Position numbers and translations under genes: made by a program. The notes under the pieces are model-generated. The model saw nothing but the letters and a program-made list of their open reading frames with translations, was not told the origin of the DNA and ran no database searches. A stretch of 64,000 bases of DNA from CAUPWF01 sp036656795 (GTDB lineage: Bacteria; Bacillota; Clostridia; Lachnospirales; Lachnospiraceae): NCBI GenBank assembly GCA_036656795.1, contig JAVXHR010000008.1, forward strand, positions 1-64,000, in the 5' to 3' direction. Shown here in pieces: positions 7,829-16,456 of this stretch (positions within the stretch are counted from its first letter, which is position 1; every line of letters begins with the position of its first letter).

Positions 7829-8833
7829 ATGAAAAAAATAATAAATCCTGATAGTGAAGATATAATAGAAGAGATGCTAAATGGTTTTGTCGCTGCTTAT
7901 CCTCGCTATTATACAAAACGTTCTGGCGCAAATGCAATTGTATATAATCATCGTCGAAAAGATAAAGTTTCTATTGTAATTGGTGGTGGCAGTGGACATG
8001 AGCCTTCTTTTTGTGGATTTGCAGGCAGAGGGTTAGCCGACGCAGTTGCATGTGGTAATGTATTTGCATCTCCTAATCCACAACTGATTTATGAAACAGC
8101 AATGGCTGTAGATGAAGGACATGGCACCTTATTTCTGTATGGAAATTATGCAGGAGATAATCTGAATTTCGATATGGCCGAAGAATTATGTGAATTTGAA
8201 GGAATTAAAACTGCACACGTCCGAGTGATGGATGATATTGCATCCGCTCCAAAAGAACGAATGGAAGATCGTCGTGGAATTGCCGGCGATGCTTTTGTAT
8301 TTAAAATTGCAGGCGCAGCAGCAGACGCAGGCCTCCCTTTAGACGAGGTCACTCGCATTGCCGAATCAGCAAGAGATCATACCTTTTCTATCGGTCTTGC
8401 AACGTCGCCTTGTACAATTCCCGGTCTTTCTAAACCCACCTTTGAACTTGGTGAAGATGAGATAGAATTTGGCATGGGTATTCATGGCGAGCCCGGTATT
8501 GAACGGACCACTATGAAACCTGCAAGGGAATTAGTTAATCGCATGTATCACCTGCTGCAAGAAGAGCGACCTATCAAGCACGATGAAAAGCTTGTAGTTC
8601 TTGTGAACGGACTTGGTTCCACCACAATTTTAGAACTAAGTATTGTTTTTCATGAATTAGCGCAACTTTTAATTCAAGATCATATTACAATTTACGATTC
8701 AGAATTAAAAAGCTTCTGTACGTCTCAAGAAATGGGTGGCTTTTCCATTAGTTTCTTATATCTAAACGAAGAGTTGGAAAAATACTACAATGCAGAATGC
8801 TTTTCTCCATATTATGGAAGGGAGGCGCTATAA
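7829..8833 (+). CDS. dhaK: Dihydroxyacetone kinase, DhaK subunit
   Basis: Substrate-binding subunit of a two-component dihydroxyacetone-type kinase, 334 residues, normal length. GGGSGHEPS at about 52-60 and GMGIHGEPG at 215-223 are family hallmarks; His219 is the residue that in DhaK forms a covalent hemiaminal with the carbonyl of the substrate. Begins nine bases after the isomerase-like gene with GAGGTGAC before the ATG and is followed without gap by dhaL. No DhaM (PTS phosphoryl donor) lies in the window. DhaK relatives also phosphorylate larger ketoses such as erythrulose, so dihydroxyacetone itself need not be the substrate. Confidence 0.9.
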   Translation: MKKIINPDSEDIIEEMLNGFVAAYPRYYTKRSGANAIVYNHRRKDKVSIVIGGGSGHEPSFCGFAGRGLADAVACGNVFASPNPQLIYETAMAVDEGHGTLFLYGNYAGDNLNFDMAEELCEFEGIKTAHVRVMDDIASAPKERMEDRRGIAGDAFVFKIAGAAADAGLPLDEVTRIAESARDHTFSIGLATSPCTIPGLSKPTFELGEDEIEFGMGIHGEPGIERTTMKPARELVNRMYHLLQEERPIKHDEKLVVLVNGLGSTTILELSIVFHELAQLLIQDHITIYDSELKSFCTSQEMGGFSISFLYLNEELEKYYNAECFSPYYGREAL

Positions 8834-9472
8834 TTGATAAGTAATCTTACCCCGAAACAAACAAAGGAACTGATAATCGCCACTTGCGATGCCATCATTA
8901 ACAATCTCGATTATTTAACAGAAGTAGACAGTAAAATCGGAGATGGCGACCATGGAATTGGAATGAGTGGGGGAATGAAAAAAGCCAAAGATGCTCTCCT
9001 TGCAAATCCATCTTTTGATGATATCAACAGCATCTTTAAATTAACCGGTATGACCATGCTCAATACCATGGGTGGTGCCTCCGGAGTCATCTTTGGCTCC
9101 ATGTTCCTTGGTGGATTGAAAGGACTAGAACCTTCTGTCAAACTCGATGGTGAACTTTTCACCACTATAATGCGTGGATCTTTAGATTCCATTAAAGCAC
9201 GTGGGAAAGCACAAGTTGGTGATAAAACAATGGTAGATGCTTTAGAACCAGCAGTTATTGCAATGGAACACGCTCCCAAAGATGATATGTATAATTTATT
9301 GCTTCTTGCAGCAACAGCAGCAACACAAGGAATGGAAGATAGCAAAAGATATATCGCGAAATTTGGTCGCGCAAAATCTTTAATGGAACGAGCCATTGGA
9401 TATCAAGATGCCGGAGCTACTTCCGTCAGCATTATTTTTACTGCAATGTGTAATTATTTAAAATCACTTTAG
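8834..9472 (+). CDS. dhaL: Dihydroxyacetone kinase, DhaL subunit
   Basis: Nucleotide-binding subunit, 212 residues, that transfers phosphate to the ketose held by DhaK. The motif VDSKIGDGDHG (31-41) supplies the three aspartates (32, 37, 39) that bind two Mg ions and the nucleotide; NTMGGASG follows at 73-80. The start is TTG immediately after the dhaK TAA, with GGAGG eight bases upstream, implying translational coupling. With DhaM absent from the window, the phosphoryl donor (PTS or free ATP) is open. Confidence 0.9.
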   Translation: MISNLTPKQTKELIIATCDAIINNLDYLTEVDSKIGDGDHGIGMSGGMKKAKDALLANPSFDDINSIFKLTGMTMLNTMGGASGVIFGSMFLGGLKGLEPSVKLDGELFTTIMRGSLDSIKARGKAQVGDKTMVDALEPAVIAMEHAPKDDMYNLLLLAATAATQGMEDSKRYIAKFGRAKSLMERAIGYQDAGATSVSIIFTAMCNYLKSL

Positions 9473-9504
9473 CTTTTGAGCTTCATAACAGAAAGGAGAA
9501 ATTT

Positions 9505-10497
9505 ATGAATACAAATTATATTGGACATCCAAATCAAATATCCGGCGTAGAAGAATACCGTCTTGTAGGCGGAAAAGGTGATGGTATGCGATTTTTTCAC
9601 ATACGTAATGGATTAGGTCTTGATTTTTCAGTAAGCGCTGATCGTTGTGCAGATATTGCCGGACTTTCATTTCAAGGACAAAATATGAATTATATGTCAC
9701 CTTGTGGATATGTATCTCCCTCCTACTTTGAGCGAAGAGGATTTGATTTTTTAAATTCTTTTACTTGTGGTTTTTTAACAACCTGTGGATTTAATAACAT
9801 AGGTTCTCCAAATGTGGATAAAGAAGAATCTCTGGGACTTCACGGAACACTTTCAAATACTCCGGCTGATCATATCTATACAACCGAAGACGACGAATAT
9901 ATTTATCTCCATGCAACAATACGGGATGCTAAAATATTTAATCAAAAATTAATCCTCACCCGTACCATCACTGTTTGTAAAACAGAAAACAAAATGTTCC
10001 TTCATGATTCTGTGAAAAATGAAGGGTCACGCATAGAGCCGATTATGCTCTTATATCATATGAATATGGGATATCCCCTTTTAGATGAACACACAGAGCT
10101 CGCCATCTCTTCTACTCACGTAAAACCAAGAGATGAAATTGCTGCCCAACATCTCAACTCTTGGAATCAGATGGAACTTCCACAACCAAATTTTCAAGAG
10201 CAATGCTTTTACCATACATTTGATAAAGAACTTGCCTGTGCCAAAGTCTTTAATCCAACCATTTCAAAAGGACTTTCCATCTCTTTCGAAACCCGTGCGC
10301 TTGACATTATGACGCAGTGGAAGATGATGGGAGAAAAAGATTACGTTCTAGGCCTCGAACCTTCAAATCACTACTTGGACGGCCGCAGTGTAATAAAAGA
10401 ACGAAACGAACTAAAAACAATTGCACCCGGCGAAACCCAAGAATTCAATATAACAATTGATTTTTTTGATTCTAAGGAAACCTGGAATATGAAATAA
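9505..10497 (+). CDS. DUF4432 / aldose-1-epimerase-like protein
   Basis: A 330-residue galactose-mutarotase-fold protein. The DUF4432 signature is seen as DFSVSADRCADIAGLSFQG around 33-51 followed by YMSPCGY, with LGLHGTLSNTPA around 112-123 and LLYHMNMGYPLLDE around 179-192. Members are found in sugar operons and are thought to interconvert anomers, though few are characterised. It is the last gene of the isomerase-dhaK-dhaL operon (AAAGGAG before ATG), so it likely acts on the same sugar. A 65-bp palindromic repeat follows the stop. Confidence 0.75.
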   Translation: MNTNYIGHPNQISGVEEYRLVGGKGDGMRFFHIRNGLGLDFSVSADRCADIAGLSFQGQNMNYMSPCGYVSPSYFERRGFDFLNSFTCGFLTTCGFNNIGSPNVDKEESLGLHGTLSNTPADHIYTTEDDEYIYLHATIRDAKIFNQKLILTRTITVCKTENKMFLHDSVKNEGSRIEPIMLLYHMNMGYPLLDEHTELAISSTHVKPRDEIAAQHLNSWNQMELPQPNFQEQCFYHTFDKELACAKVFNPTISKGLSISFETRALDIMTQWKMMGEKDYVLGLEPSNHYLDGRSVIKERNELKTIAPGETQEFNITIDFFDSKETWNMK

Positions 10498-10498
10498 T

Positions 10499-10563
10499 AA
10501 GTGGGGACGGGGTAAAATGCAAATGGGGACGGGGTATTTTTGAAAAATACCCCGTCCCCATTT
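10499..10563. repeat. 65-bp REP-like palindromic element, copy 1
   Basis: Contains a direct GGGGACGGGGTA duplication followed by a palindrome with 21-base arms around a single G (10521-10563). Identical to 17982-18046 and in the same orientation. Here it lies between convergent genes and can end both transcripts. GGGACGGG-type palindromes in Bacillota resemble REP elements mobilised by RAYT-type transposases, but no such gene is in the window. Confidence 0.85.
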
Positions 10564-10564
10564 A

Positions 10565-11413
10565 TTAAAATTTATAATCGGATAAAATCATCTCCGGTTT
10601 ATTCGCCTGCTTTTTATTAATCAATTCTTCATTGGTAACAAAGTTCAAAAGCGCATCGATTGTTGCCATCATATTGGTTTGAGCATAATCTTTATAATAA
10701 TTAAATGGCTCATCGACCCCTCGTGATAGCAACACATAATCTGCCAGTTCAGATGCCGGTGACTGTTCATGATCTGTAATTGCAATACAATGCAGCCCCT
10801 TTTCTTTGGCCAGTTCCATTCCCAAAACCACCGGTTTTGACATACCCGTTTTGGATATAGCCAGTACAATATCCTCCGGATCTGCCAGATTTACATGATT
10901 CATAAAATATTCCGCCGAAACTCCATATGTACTTTTAATCCCAAGTCTTCCTAGCCGAAAATCCATATATTGTGCCAACACTGAAGTGTTACCAATCGCT
11001 ATGATATGTACTTCTTTGCAAGTCTTTAATAGATTTACACAATTCAGCATCGTTTCATTGTTAATCCTTCTCCCAATCACCAACATTTTTTCTGCATATT
11101 CATGGAAGAACTTTTCTACCGCACCACTATCCTTAGAAATCGCCATTCCACCATATTGCTGCTTGCCAATATCTCTCGCAAGAGTAAGCCGAAACTGGTA
11201 ATATCCTGAATATCCAATATGATGGCACAAGCGTATAATTGTTCCATCGCTCACACCGCTATGCTTTGCCAGCTCAGAAACATTGGATTCTATTGTCTTC
11301 TGTGGATTTTCTAAGACAAAATCCGCCACTTTTTTTTCTGCGGAAAATATTTCCTCATATTTTTCGCGTATAACATCAAGTACTTCCATATCTAATATAT
11401 CGTCTTTCTCCAA
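10565..11413 (-). CDS. RpiR-family transcriptional regulator (second copy)
   Basis: Phosphosugar-responsive repressor or activator, 282 residues. HTH_6 domain at about 10-90 (KYEEIFSAEKKVADFVLEN; SGVSDGTIIRLCHHIGYSGY) and SIS domain at about 120-250 (IIAIGNTSVLAQ; LAISKTGMSKPVV). The SAEKKVAD and GYxGYYQ segments match the RpiR protein at 2909-3766 closely, so the two are paralogues. Start is TTG at 11413 with AAGGAG nine bases upstream. Last gene of the minus-strand transport/kinase/aldolase set, 141 bases after the aldolase gene, and its stop nearly touches a REP-like palindrome. Confidence 0.9.
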   Translation of the reverse strand: MEKDDILDMEVLDVIREKYEEIFSAEKKVADFVLENPQKTIESNVSELAKHSGVSDGTIIRLCHHIGYSGYYQFRLTLARDIGKQQYGGMAISKDSGAVEKFFHEYAEKMLVIGRRINNETMLNCVNLLKTCKEVHIIAIGNTSVLAQYMDFRLGRLGIKSTYGVSAEYFMNHVNLADPEDIVLAISKTGMSKPVVLGMELAKEKGLHCIAITDHEQSPASELADYVLLSRGVDEPFNYYKDYAQTNMMATIDALLNFVTNEELINKKQANKPEMILSDYKF

Positions 11414-11554
11414 CTCTTTTTACTCCTTAAAATATATACCATAATTATTAGTTATCGCTTATATCTTATCACAAACAGTACTTTGAGTCATTACTTTCTT
11501 CCTTGTCCATTACGATACTTCGATATACAAACGATGCAACCCCTTGATTTCCAT

Positions 11555-12409
11555 TTAGAAATGACACAGTGTTTTCATGCGTTCTTCCAAATAAGGCTGC
11601 AATTTTGATTGCACGTACTCCGGCATATTAATAATCTTCACCGGATCTGGATTCTTGTCATTTTTCAAAGAAAATTCTGACATTGCATTATAATATTTAC
11701 CCAAGAATTCTGTTCCTAGATTGAATTTATTAATTCCTTTTGAAAATGCCACCAACAACTGTTCATCAGGTATTCCACTACCTCCATGAAGCACTAGCGA
11801 AACATTAGTAGCTGCATGAATCTCATCAAGACGTTGAAGGTCTAGGTTTGGTGTGTTCTTATATTCGCCATGTGCATTTCCGATTGAAACTGCTAAGGAG
11901 TTTACCCCTGTCTCTCTACAGAATTTTTCAGCAGCATCTGCTTTTGTGTATAAATCTTCATTTACATTGTCTGCATCTGCAGCCACTCCAACATGACCAA
12001 TCTCACCTTCTACGCATACTCCCGACTCATGTGCCTTAAGAACCACTTTTTTTGTTAGTGCTATATTTGTATCCAATTCATTCATGGAGCCATCAATCAT
12101 AACCGACTCAAATCCCGCTCCAATGGTCGTCATAATTGCATCATAACTAAAATCATGATCTGCATGAAGTCCTATAGGCACTTTTACTTCACTTGCCATT
12201 TCTTTTACCATAGCTGCATATCCCGCAAACCCAGTTGTATGTTGAACCGTAACATGTTCCGGATACAGCATAATCATCGCAGGTGTATTTGTCTTCTCCG
12301 CAGCGCATATAACCGACCTTGCCATTACATAATCCATGCAAATAAATGAAATTACTGATGTATTGCTTTGTTTCGCCATCTTTAATATATTTTCTGTTTT
12401 TTCGTACAT
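11555..12409 (-). CDS. Class II ketose-bisphosphate aldolase (copy 2, divergent)
   Basis: Zinc-dependent aldolase family member, 284 residues from the ATG at 12409, which follows AAAGGAGAGGT (an upstream in-frame start at 12433 lacks a site). Catalytic region LHADHD gives Asp84 and His85; further ligands lie in IGNAHGEYK and VLHGGSG, and the phosphate loop reads KFNLGTE instead of the NISSD of the other two aldolases here. It is clearly more distant from copies 1 and 3 than they are from each other, so it probably has a different substrate. It lies 26 bases after the ADP-dependent kinase-like gene. Confidence 0.85.
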   Translation of the reverse strand: MYEKTENILKMAKQSNTSVISFICMDYVMARSVICAAEKTNTPAMIMLYPEHVTVQHTTGFAGYAAMVKEMASEVKVPIGLHADHDFSYDAIMTTIGAGFESVMIDGSMNELDTNIALTKKVVLKAHESGVCVEGEIGHVGVAADADNVNEDLYTKADAAEKFCRETGVNSLAVSIGNAHGEYKNTPNLDLQRLDEIHAATNVSLVLHGGSGIPDEQLLVAFSKGINKFNLGTEFLGKYYNAMSEFSLKNDKNPDPVKIINMPEYVQSKLQPYLEERMKTLCHF

Positions 12410-12435
12410 TGTACCTCTCCTTTGCAAACTCATTG

Positions 12436-13644
12436 CTATACTTTATTTTCTTTTAACAATCCCGGTAAAAGTCCGCCAGCAAAAGAGTCCCCCAACCCAA
12501 CTACTGTCGGGGTTTTTACATAGCTTAAATCTTTACATGGAATACAATAAACACTATTTCCCAGCATTTTTTCTAATGATTCACAAAATCTAATACCTTC
12601 CTCTTTCGCTGATATCTCTTTTGTTTGCGCATAATCTTCTACTGTAAACTCGTCCCCAATCCGAAAACGAGTTGCAGCCATTGTAACCCCACCCTCTAAA
12701 GATACTCGCATACTTACAGCCTGTTCTCCATAGATAATTGCCCATGATGCAGAATGAATCAAGATCAACTGAATGCCTGTATTTTTATGCACATATTCTA
12801 CGGCCTCTTTGACAGCTTTTGGGTCAAGTATGTCTATTGTTTCCCCTATATATTGCTGTAATTCATCTTCATTCATGCTAAGAACATTGATTTTTGATGC
12901 TAACTGCTGGTGAACATAGTGGCGAAATTCTTTGTTAATATAACACCCGTCCTCCATAACCACAGTAGCATCTTTAGGTAGATACGATAATAATGCTTTC
13001 GTTTTTTCAATTCTATTTTTCAAGATATCCAGATCCAGAATTTCGGTAAATGATCCTAGCAAAAACACTTCACATTCGCGAATCATAGTTCCAAATTCTT
13101 TATCTAAAACTGCCATGTTAAGACTATCCACATCTCGCGAAATTAGGATTCTATTCTCTCTCGGTGTTGTAAAATCGATATCATTTGCATGAATCCGTAC
13201 ACCTGCTAGACATTGTAATACAACGTGCGGATATATATCTGTATGATCCGCCTCTGTCCCCGGTAAAACGCGAACACCCTTAGGTATTAAGCGCTCCACA
13301 TATTCGTTATAGCAGCTTGTTTGTAATACACTCGGATACCCCAATCGATCTAGGATAATAGCCGCTCGAGTAGGGGTTCCACCTAATGTGATCTTGTATT
13401 TAAAACGATTTGCAAAATCAACACATGTTTCCGATATGTCCGGAATCAGTTCACAACCTATGCCGGCCCTTAAATATGCAAGAGCGGCAATCCAGATTGC
13501 TCTTTCAGATTCCAAGTTTATATCCATTCTTAATTCTTCTTCATGGATATCAAATGCTTTAATCCGATCTTCCACAACATGCGTATCCCATTCTAGTTCA
13601 TAGTCTACGCATGTATGAAAACCTAACGCGAATCTCTCCCTCAT
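12436..13644 (-). CDS. ADP-dependent glucokinase/phosphofructokinase family protein (copy 2)
   Basis: Ribokinase-fold kinase, 402 residues, shorter than copy 1 (443). Landmarks are the ITLGGTPTRAAIILDRLG substrate-side segment around 93-110, LSMNEDELQ around 280-288 and the catalytic GLGDSFAGG near 387-395. These match the family that transfers phosphate from ADP to glucose or fructose 6-phosphate; donor and acceptor are inferred. ATG at 13644 follows AAGGAGACTATAG. Flanked on both sides by class II aldolases in the same operon, so a ketose phosphate made into a bisphosphate and then cleaved is the natural reading. Confidence 0.7.
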   Translation of the reverse strand: MRERFALGFHTCVDYELEWDTHVVEDRIKAFDIHEEELRMDINLESERAIWIAALAYLRAGIGCELIPDISETCVDFANRFKYKITLGGTPTRAAIILDRLGYPSVLQTSCYNEYVERLIPKGVRVLPGTEADHTDIYPHVVLQCLAGVRIHANDIDFTTPRENRILISRDVDSLNMAVLDKEFGTMIRECEVFLLGSFTEILDLDILKNRIEKTKALLSYLPKDATVVMEDGCYINKEFRHYVHQQLASKINVLSMNEDELQQYIGETIDILDPKAVKEAVEYVHKNTGIQLILIHSASWAIIYGEQAVSMRVSLEGGVTMAATRFRIGDEFTVEDYAQTKEISAKEEGIRFCESLEKMLGNSVYCIPCKDLSYVKTPTVVGLGDSFAGGLLPGLLKENKV

Positions 13645-13706
13645 TCTATAGTCTCCTTCGGTTTTATAAAATTATAATTCCTCATCAACACAATCCTTGA
13701 TTTCTA

Positions 13707-14567
13707 TTAATAGAGAGACGCTTTTCCGTTTGCCTTGAACAATTCTATCTTGTCTATTGCGACTACTCGCATCGCTTCTACACAAGGTGGTTGAATCTGA
13801 TTTGGTTCCCGAAGTGATGAATCCTGAAGAACCTCTCGCATCTTATCATAATAAGCTGCTTTGATATCACTAGAAATATTAATCTTATTCACACCGTGTT
13901 CTACTGATTTCGCAATTTCTGAATCTTTATTAGAAGAACCACCATGAAGCACTAGTGGAACATTAACAATTTTTTTGATTTCATCCAAAATGTCAATACG
14001 TAGTTCTGGTTTCTTACCTTTTGGATAAATGCCATGGCAAGTTCCAATTGCAATTGCCAAACAGTCAATTCCTGTTTTTTGAATAAAATCCTTTGCCTGA
14101 ACAGGGTCTGTATATAAGATTTCGTCTGGTGCTGTTGTTTCTACAGAATCAGTATTTCCAATTGTTCCAAGCTCACCTTCCACTGAAACATTTACTGCAT
14201 GTGCTACTTCGCAAACTTTCCGACACGTTTCAATGTTCCCCTCATATGGTTGACTAGAAGCATCAATCATAACCGAAGTAAACCCTGCACGAATTGCAGT
14301 AATAACTTGTTCAAAAGTTCCACCATGATCTAGATGCACAACAGCAGGTACATTCGAATTGTGAATTCTTTCAATAATTCCTTGAACCATCTCAGAAGAG
14401 ATATGACTCAATTCATCTGGATGGATCGCAATAATTACAGGTGCGTTCTTTTCTTCTGCCGTCTCCATAATACCATTAAACATATTGTAATCACTAATGT
14501 TAAATGCAGGTACTGCAAAATCATTCTCATTAGCTACAGCAAGTAACTCTTTCATATTCATTAACAT
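13707..14567 (-). CDS. Class II ketose-bisphosphate aldolase (copy 3)
   Basis: Zinc aldolase of the FbaA/GatY type, 286 residues. HLDHGG carries Asp80 and His81; IGTCHGIYP and VLHGGSS carry the remaining zinc ligands; KINISSDIK is the phosphate loop. Paralogue of copy 1 at 5324-6193, with the same length and motif positions. It follows the permease genes and precedes the second ADP-dependent kinase, so aldolase-kinase order is the same as in the other module. The ribosome-binding site (GGAAAGAGGG) is about 11 bases from the ATG, rather far. Confidence 0.88.
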   Translation of the reverse strand: MLMNMKELLAVANENDFAVPAFNISDYNMFNGIMETAEEKNAPVIIAIHPDELSHISSEMVQGIIERIHNSNVPAVVHLDHGGTFEQVITAIRAGFTSVMIDASSQPYEGNIETCRKVCEVAHAVNVSVEGELGTIGNTDSVETTAPDEILYTDPVQAKDFIQKTGIDCLAIAIGTCHGIYPKGKKPELRIDILDEIKKIVNVPLVLHGGSSNKDSEIAKSVEHGVNKINISSDIKAAYYDKMREVLQDSSLREPNQIQPPCVEAMRVVAIDKIELFKANGKASLY

Positions 14568-14614
14568 AATAAATACCCTCTTTCCTTATTTTTTACTATA
14601 TATATTTGTTTCCA

Positions 14615-15451
14615 TTAACCTTTTACTCCACCGGAAGACATACCGGCAATAAAATATTTCTGGAAAAAAATAAACAAAACCAATACCGGTATAGAGCCCA
14701 GTACACTCATAGCCATCATCTGGCTCCAATCATATGCATGTTGTCCCATCAATAAATTAATACCTATCGGAACGGTACGCATATTTGTTGTCTGCGTCAA
14801 TGCCAACGCAAACAAATATTCATTCCAAGCCTGCATAAATGTATACATTCCTACCGAAACCATCCCCGGTATAGAAATCGGAACCAGCACGGACCAAAGC
14901 GCTTTCCATCTGGAACCGCCATCAATCATAACCGCTTCATCCATTTCTTTCGACAAGGTATTAAAATATCCCGTCATCATCAAGATACAATACGGTAATG
15001 TTGTAATTAAATACGTAAGAATCAGTGCCAAATATGTATTGAATAATCTCATTGCAACAATTAACCCCATGTACGGAATCAATAGAACAATTGGTGGTAT
15101 TGCTTGTACGCTTACAATCAAAGAATTGAAAAGTTCTTTTCCCGGAAAATCAAATCTACTAAATGCATATGCTGCAAGTATTCCAATAAATAGTGTTACC
15201 ACTACTACACAGCCCGCCACAATGTAACTGTTTATAAAAAATCGAACTTTCGTTGAATCTGCCAATACCGATATATAGGACGCTAAGCTGGCCGTTTCAT
15301 CAAAAAACCTAGGTGGCCACGAAAAAATATTGGCATTACTTTTTAAAGAAGAGCAAAACATCCATAATATTGGAAATGCCGCAAAAATCCCACCAAATAC
15401 TAAAAGGATAGAGAGTATGACCTTTGTCGTTTTCTTATAACTTCCAACCAT
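14615..15451 (-). CDS. Carbohydrate ABC transporter permease, MalG type
   Basis: Inner-membrane permease of a CUT1-type sugar importer, 278 residues with six predicted membrane segments beginning at about residue 12. The cytoplasmic EAA loop that contacts the ATPase is visible as DEAVMIDGGSRWKALWSVLVP, cut here at the proline, near 188-208. Begins three bases after the partner permease. The conserved C-terminal GGVKG is present. No CUT1 ATPase is encoded in this operon, so a shared MsmK/UgpC-type ATPase from elsewhere must energise it. Confidence 0.9.
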   Translation of the reverse strand: MVGSYKKTTKVILSILLVFGGIFAAFPILWMFCSSLKSNANIFSWPPRFFDETASLASYISVLADSTKVRFFINSYIVAGCVVVVTLFIGILAAYAFSRFDFPGKELFNSLIVSVQAIPPIVLLIPYMGLIVAMRLFNTYLALILTYLITTLPYCILMMTGYFNTLSKEMDEAVMIDGGSRWKALWSVLVPISIPGMVSVGMYTFMQAWNEYLFALALTQTTNMRTVPIGINLLMGQHAYDWSQMMAMSVLGSIPVLVLFIFFQKYFIAGMSSGGVKG

Positions 15452-15454
15452 ATC

Positions 15455-16342
15455 CTATTCCCTCACTTTCTTTTGCTGTTTTACATAGAACACAGCAATC
15501 ACCACACAGACAGCAAGTAAGACTGTCGCGGCTGTTGCAGCCATACTATAATCTACTTTTTGGAATGCTAATTTGTATATATAAATGCTTAACATTTCTG
15601 TCGAATTTACTGGTCCACCACCTGTTAGCATCCAAACAACATTGAACGATTGTATAGTCCAAATCAAATCTAGCATTGCAATGCTAATTAAAATTGGTTT
15701 CAATTGTGGAATCGTAATTCTAAAAAATGCTTTGCTAGCCGTTGCGCCATCAATTGAGGCGCTTTCATACAAATCGCCAGATATCCCTTGCAAACCCGCA
15801 AGAATACTAACCATATAAAATGGATATCCACACCAAATATTAATAAAGCAAACAACTGCCAATGCTATCTCTCTATTGCTCAACCACTCTGTATTCCTGC
15901 AAAACTGAGGCAGAATTGACATAATATAATTCACAACACCCGAAGGCTGTAACATTAATTTCCACAAAATCGCAACTACAGATGCTGTAAATACCCATGG
16001 AAGTATATATACAACACGGGCAATTGTTTTTGTTCTGTTTTTAAAATACTTTGTATTCAGTAACATCGCAAAGAGCATACCTAGCACCAAATGTGCAATT
16101 ACACTTACCAATACAAAAACAACCGTGTTAGATACTGCATTCCAATATTGACCATCTGTAAAAAGCGTTTTGTAATTTTCTAGCCCCACAAAAACCGGGT
16201 TCTGCGAAACGACAGCGCGATCCACGAAAGAGTAACCAATCACCATGCAGATAGGAACTACCATAAAAGCAATCATTAATATTAATGTTGGTGCAAGATA
16301 TCTGTACGGAGCAGTTTTCTTTCCTAATACTTTCAAAATCAT
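15455..16342 (-). CDS. Carbohydrate ABC transporter permease, MalF type
   Basis: Partner permease, 295 residues, six membrane segments, EAA loop ESASIDGATASKAFFRITIP near 203-222. Start is uncertain: ATG at 16342 directly abuts the AAGGGGGA site, whereas a TTG two codons later (16336) has normal spacing and is more likely used. Preceded by a hairpin that probably attenuates transcription after the binding-protein gene. Confidence 0.9.
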   Translation of the reverse strand: MILKVLGKKTAPYRYLAPTLILMIAFMVVPICMVIGYSFVDRAVVSQNPVFVGLENYKTLFTDGQYWNAVSNTVVFVLVSVIAHLVLGMLFAMLLNTKYFKNRTKTIARVVYILPWVFTASVVAILWKLMLQPSGVVNYIMSILPQFCRNTEWLSNREIALAVVCFINIWCGYPFYMVSILAGLQGISGDLYESASIDGATASKAFFRITIPQLKPILISIAMLDLIWTIQSFNVVWMLTGGGPVNSTEMLSIYIYKLAFQKVDYSMAATAATVLLAVCVVIAVFYVKQQKKVRE

Positions 16343-16400
16343 TCCCCCTTAATAAACTTGTTATAAAGCCCCAAATGAAAGTTCATCTAGCTAAGTTCTT

Positions 16401-16436
16401 TTACAAAAGGGACCTAAGATCTCCCTCGGTCCCTTC
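16401..16436 (-). terminator. Attenuating hairpin between binding protein and permeases
   Basis: On the minus strand stem AAGGGACC (16435-16428) / GGTCCCTT (16414-16407) is followed by a short T-rich tract. Hairpins here are typical of ABC operons, allowing excess binding protein over permeases. Confidence 0.6.
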
Positions 16437-16456
16437 TTCTACCATCTACATTTTAA

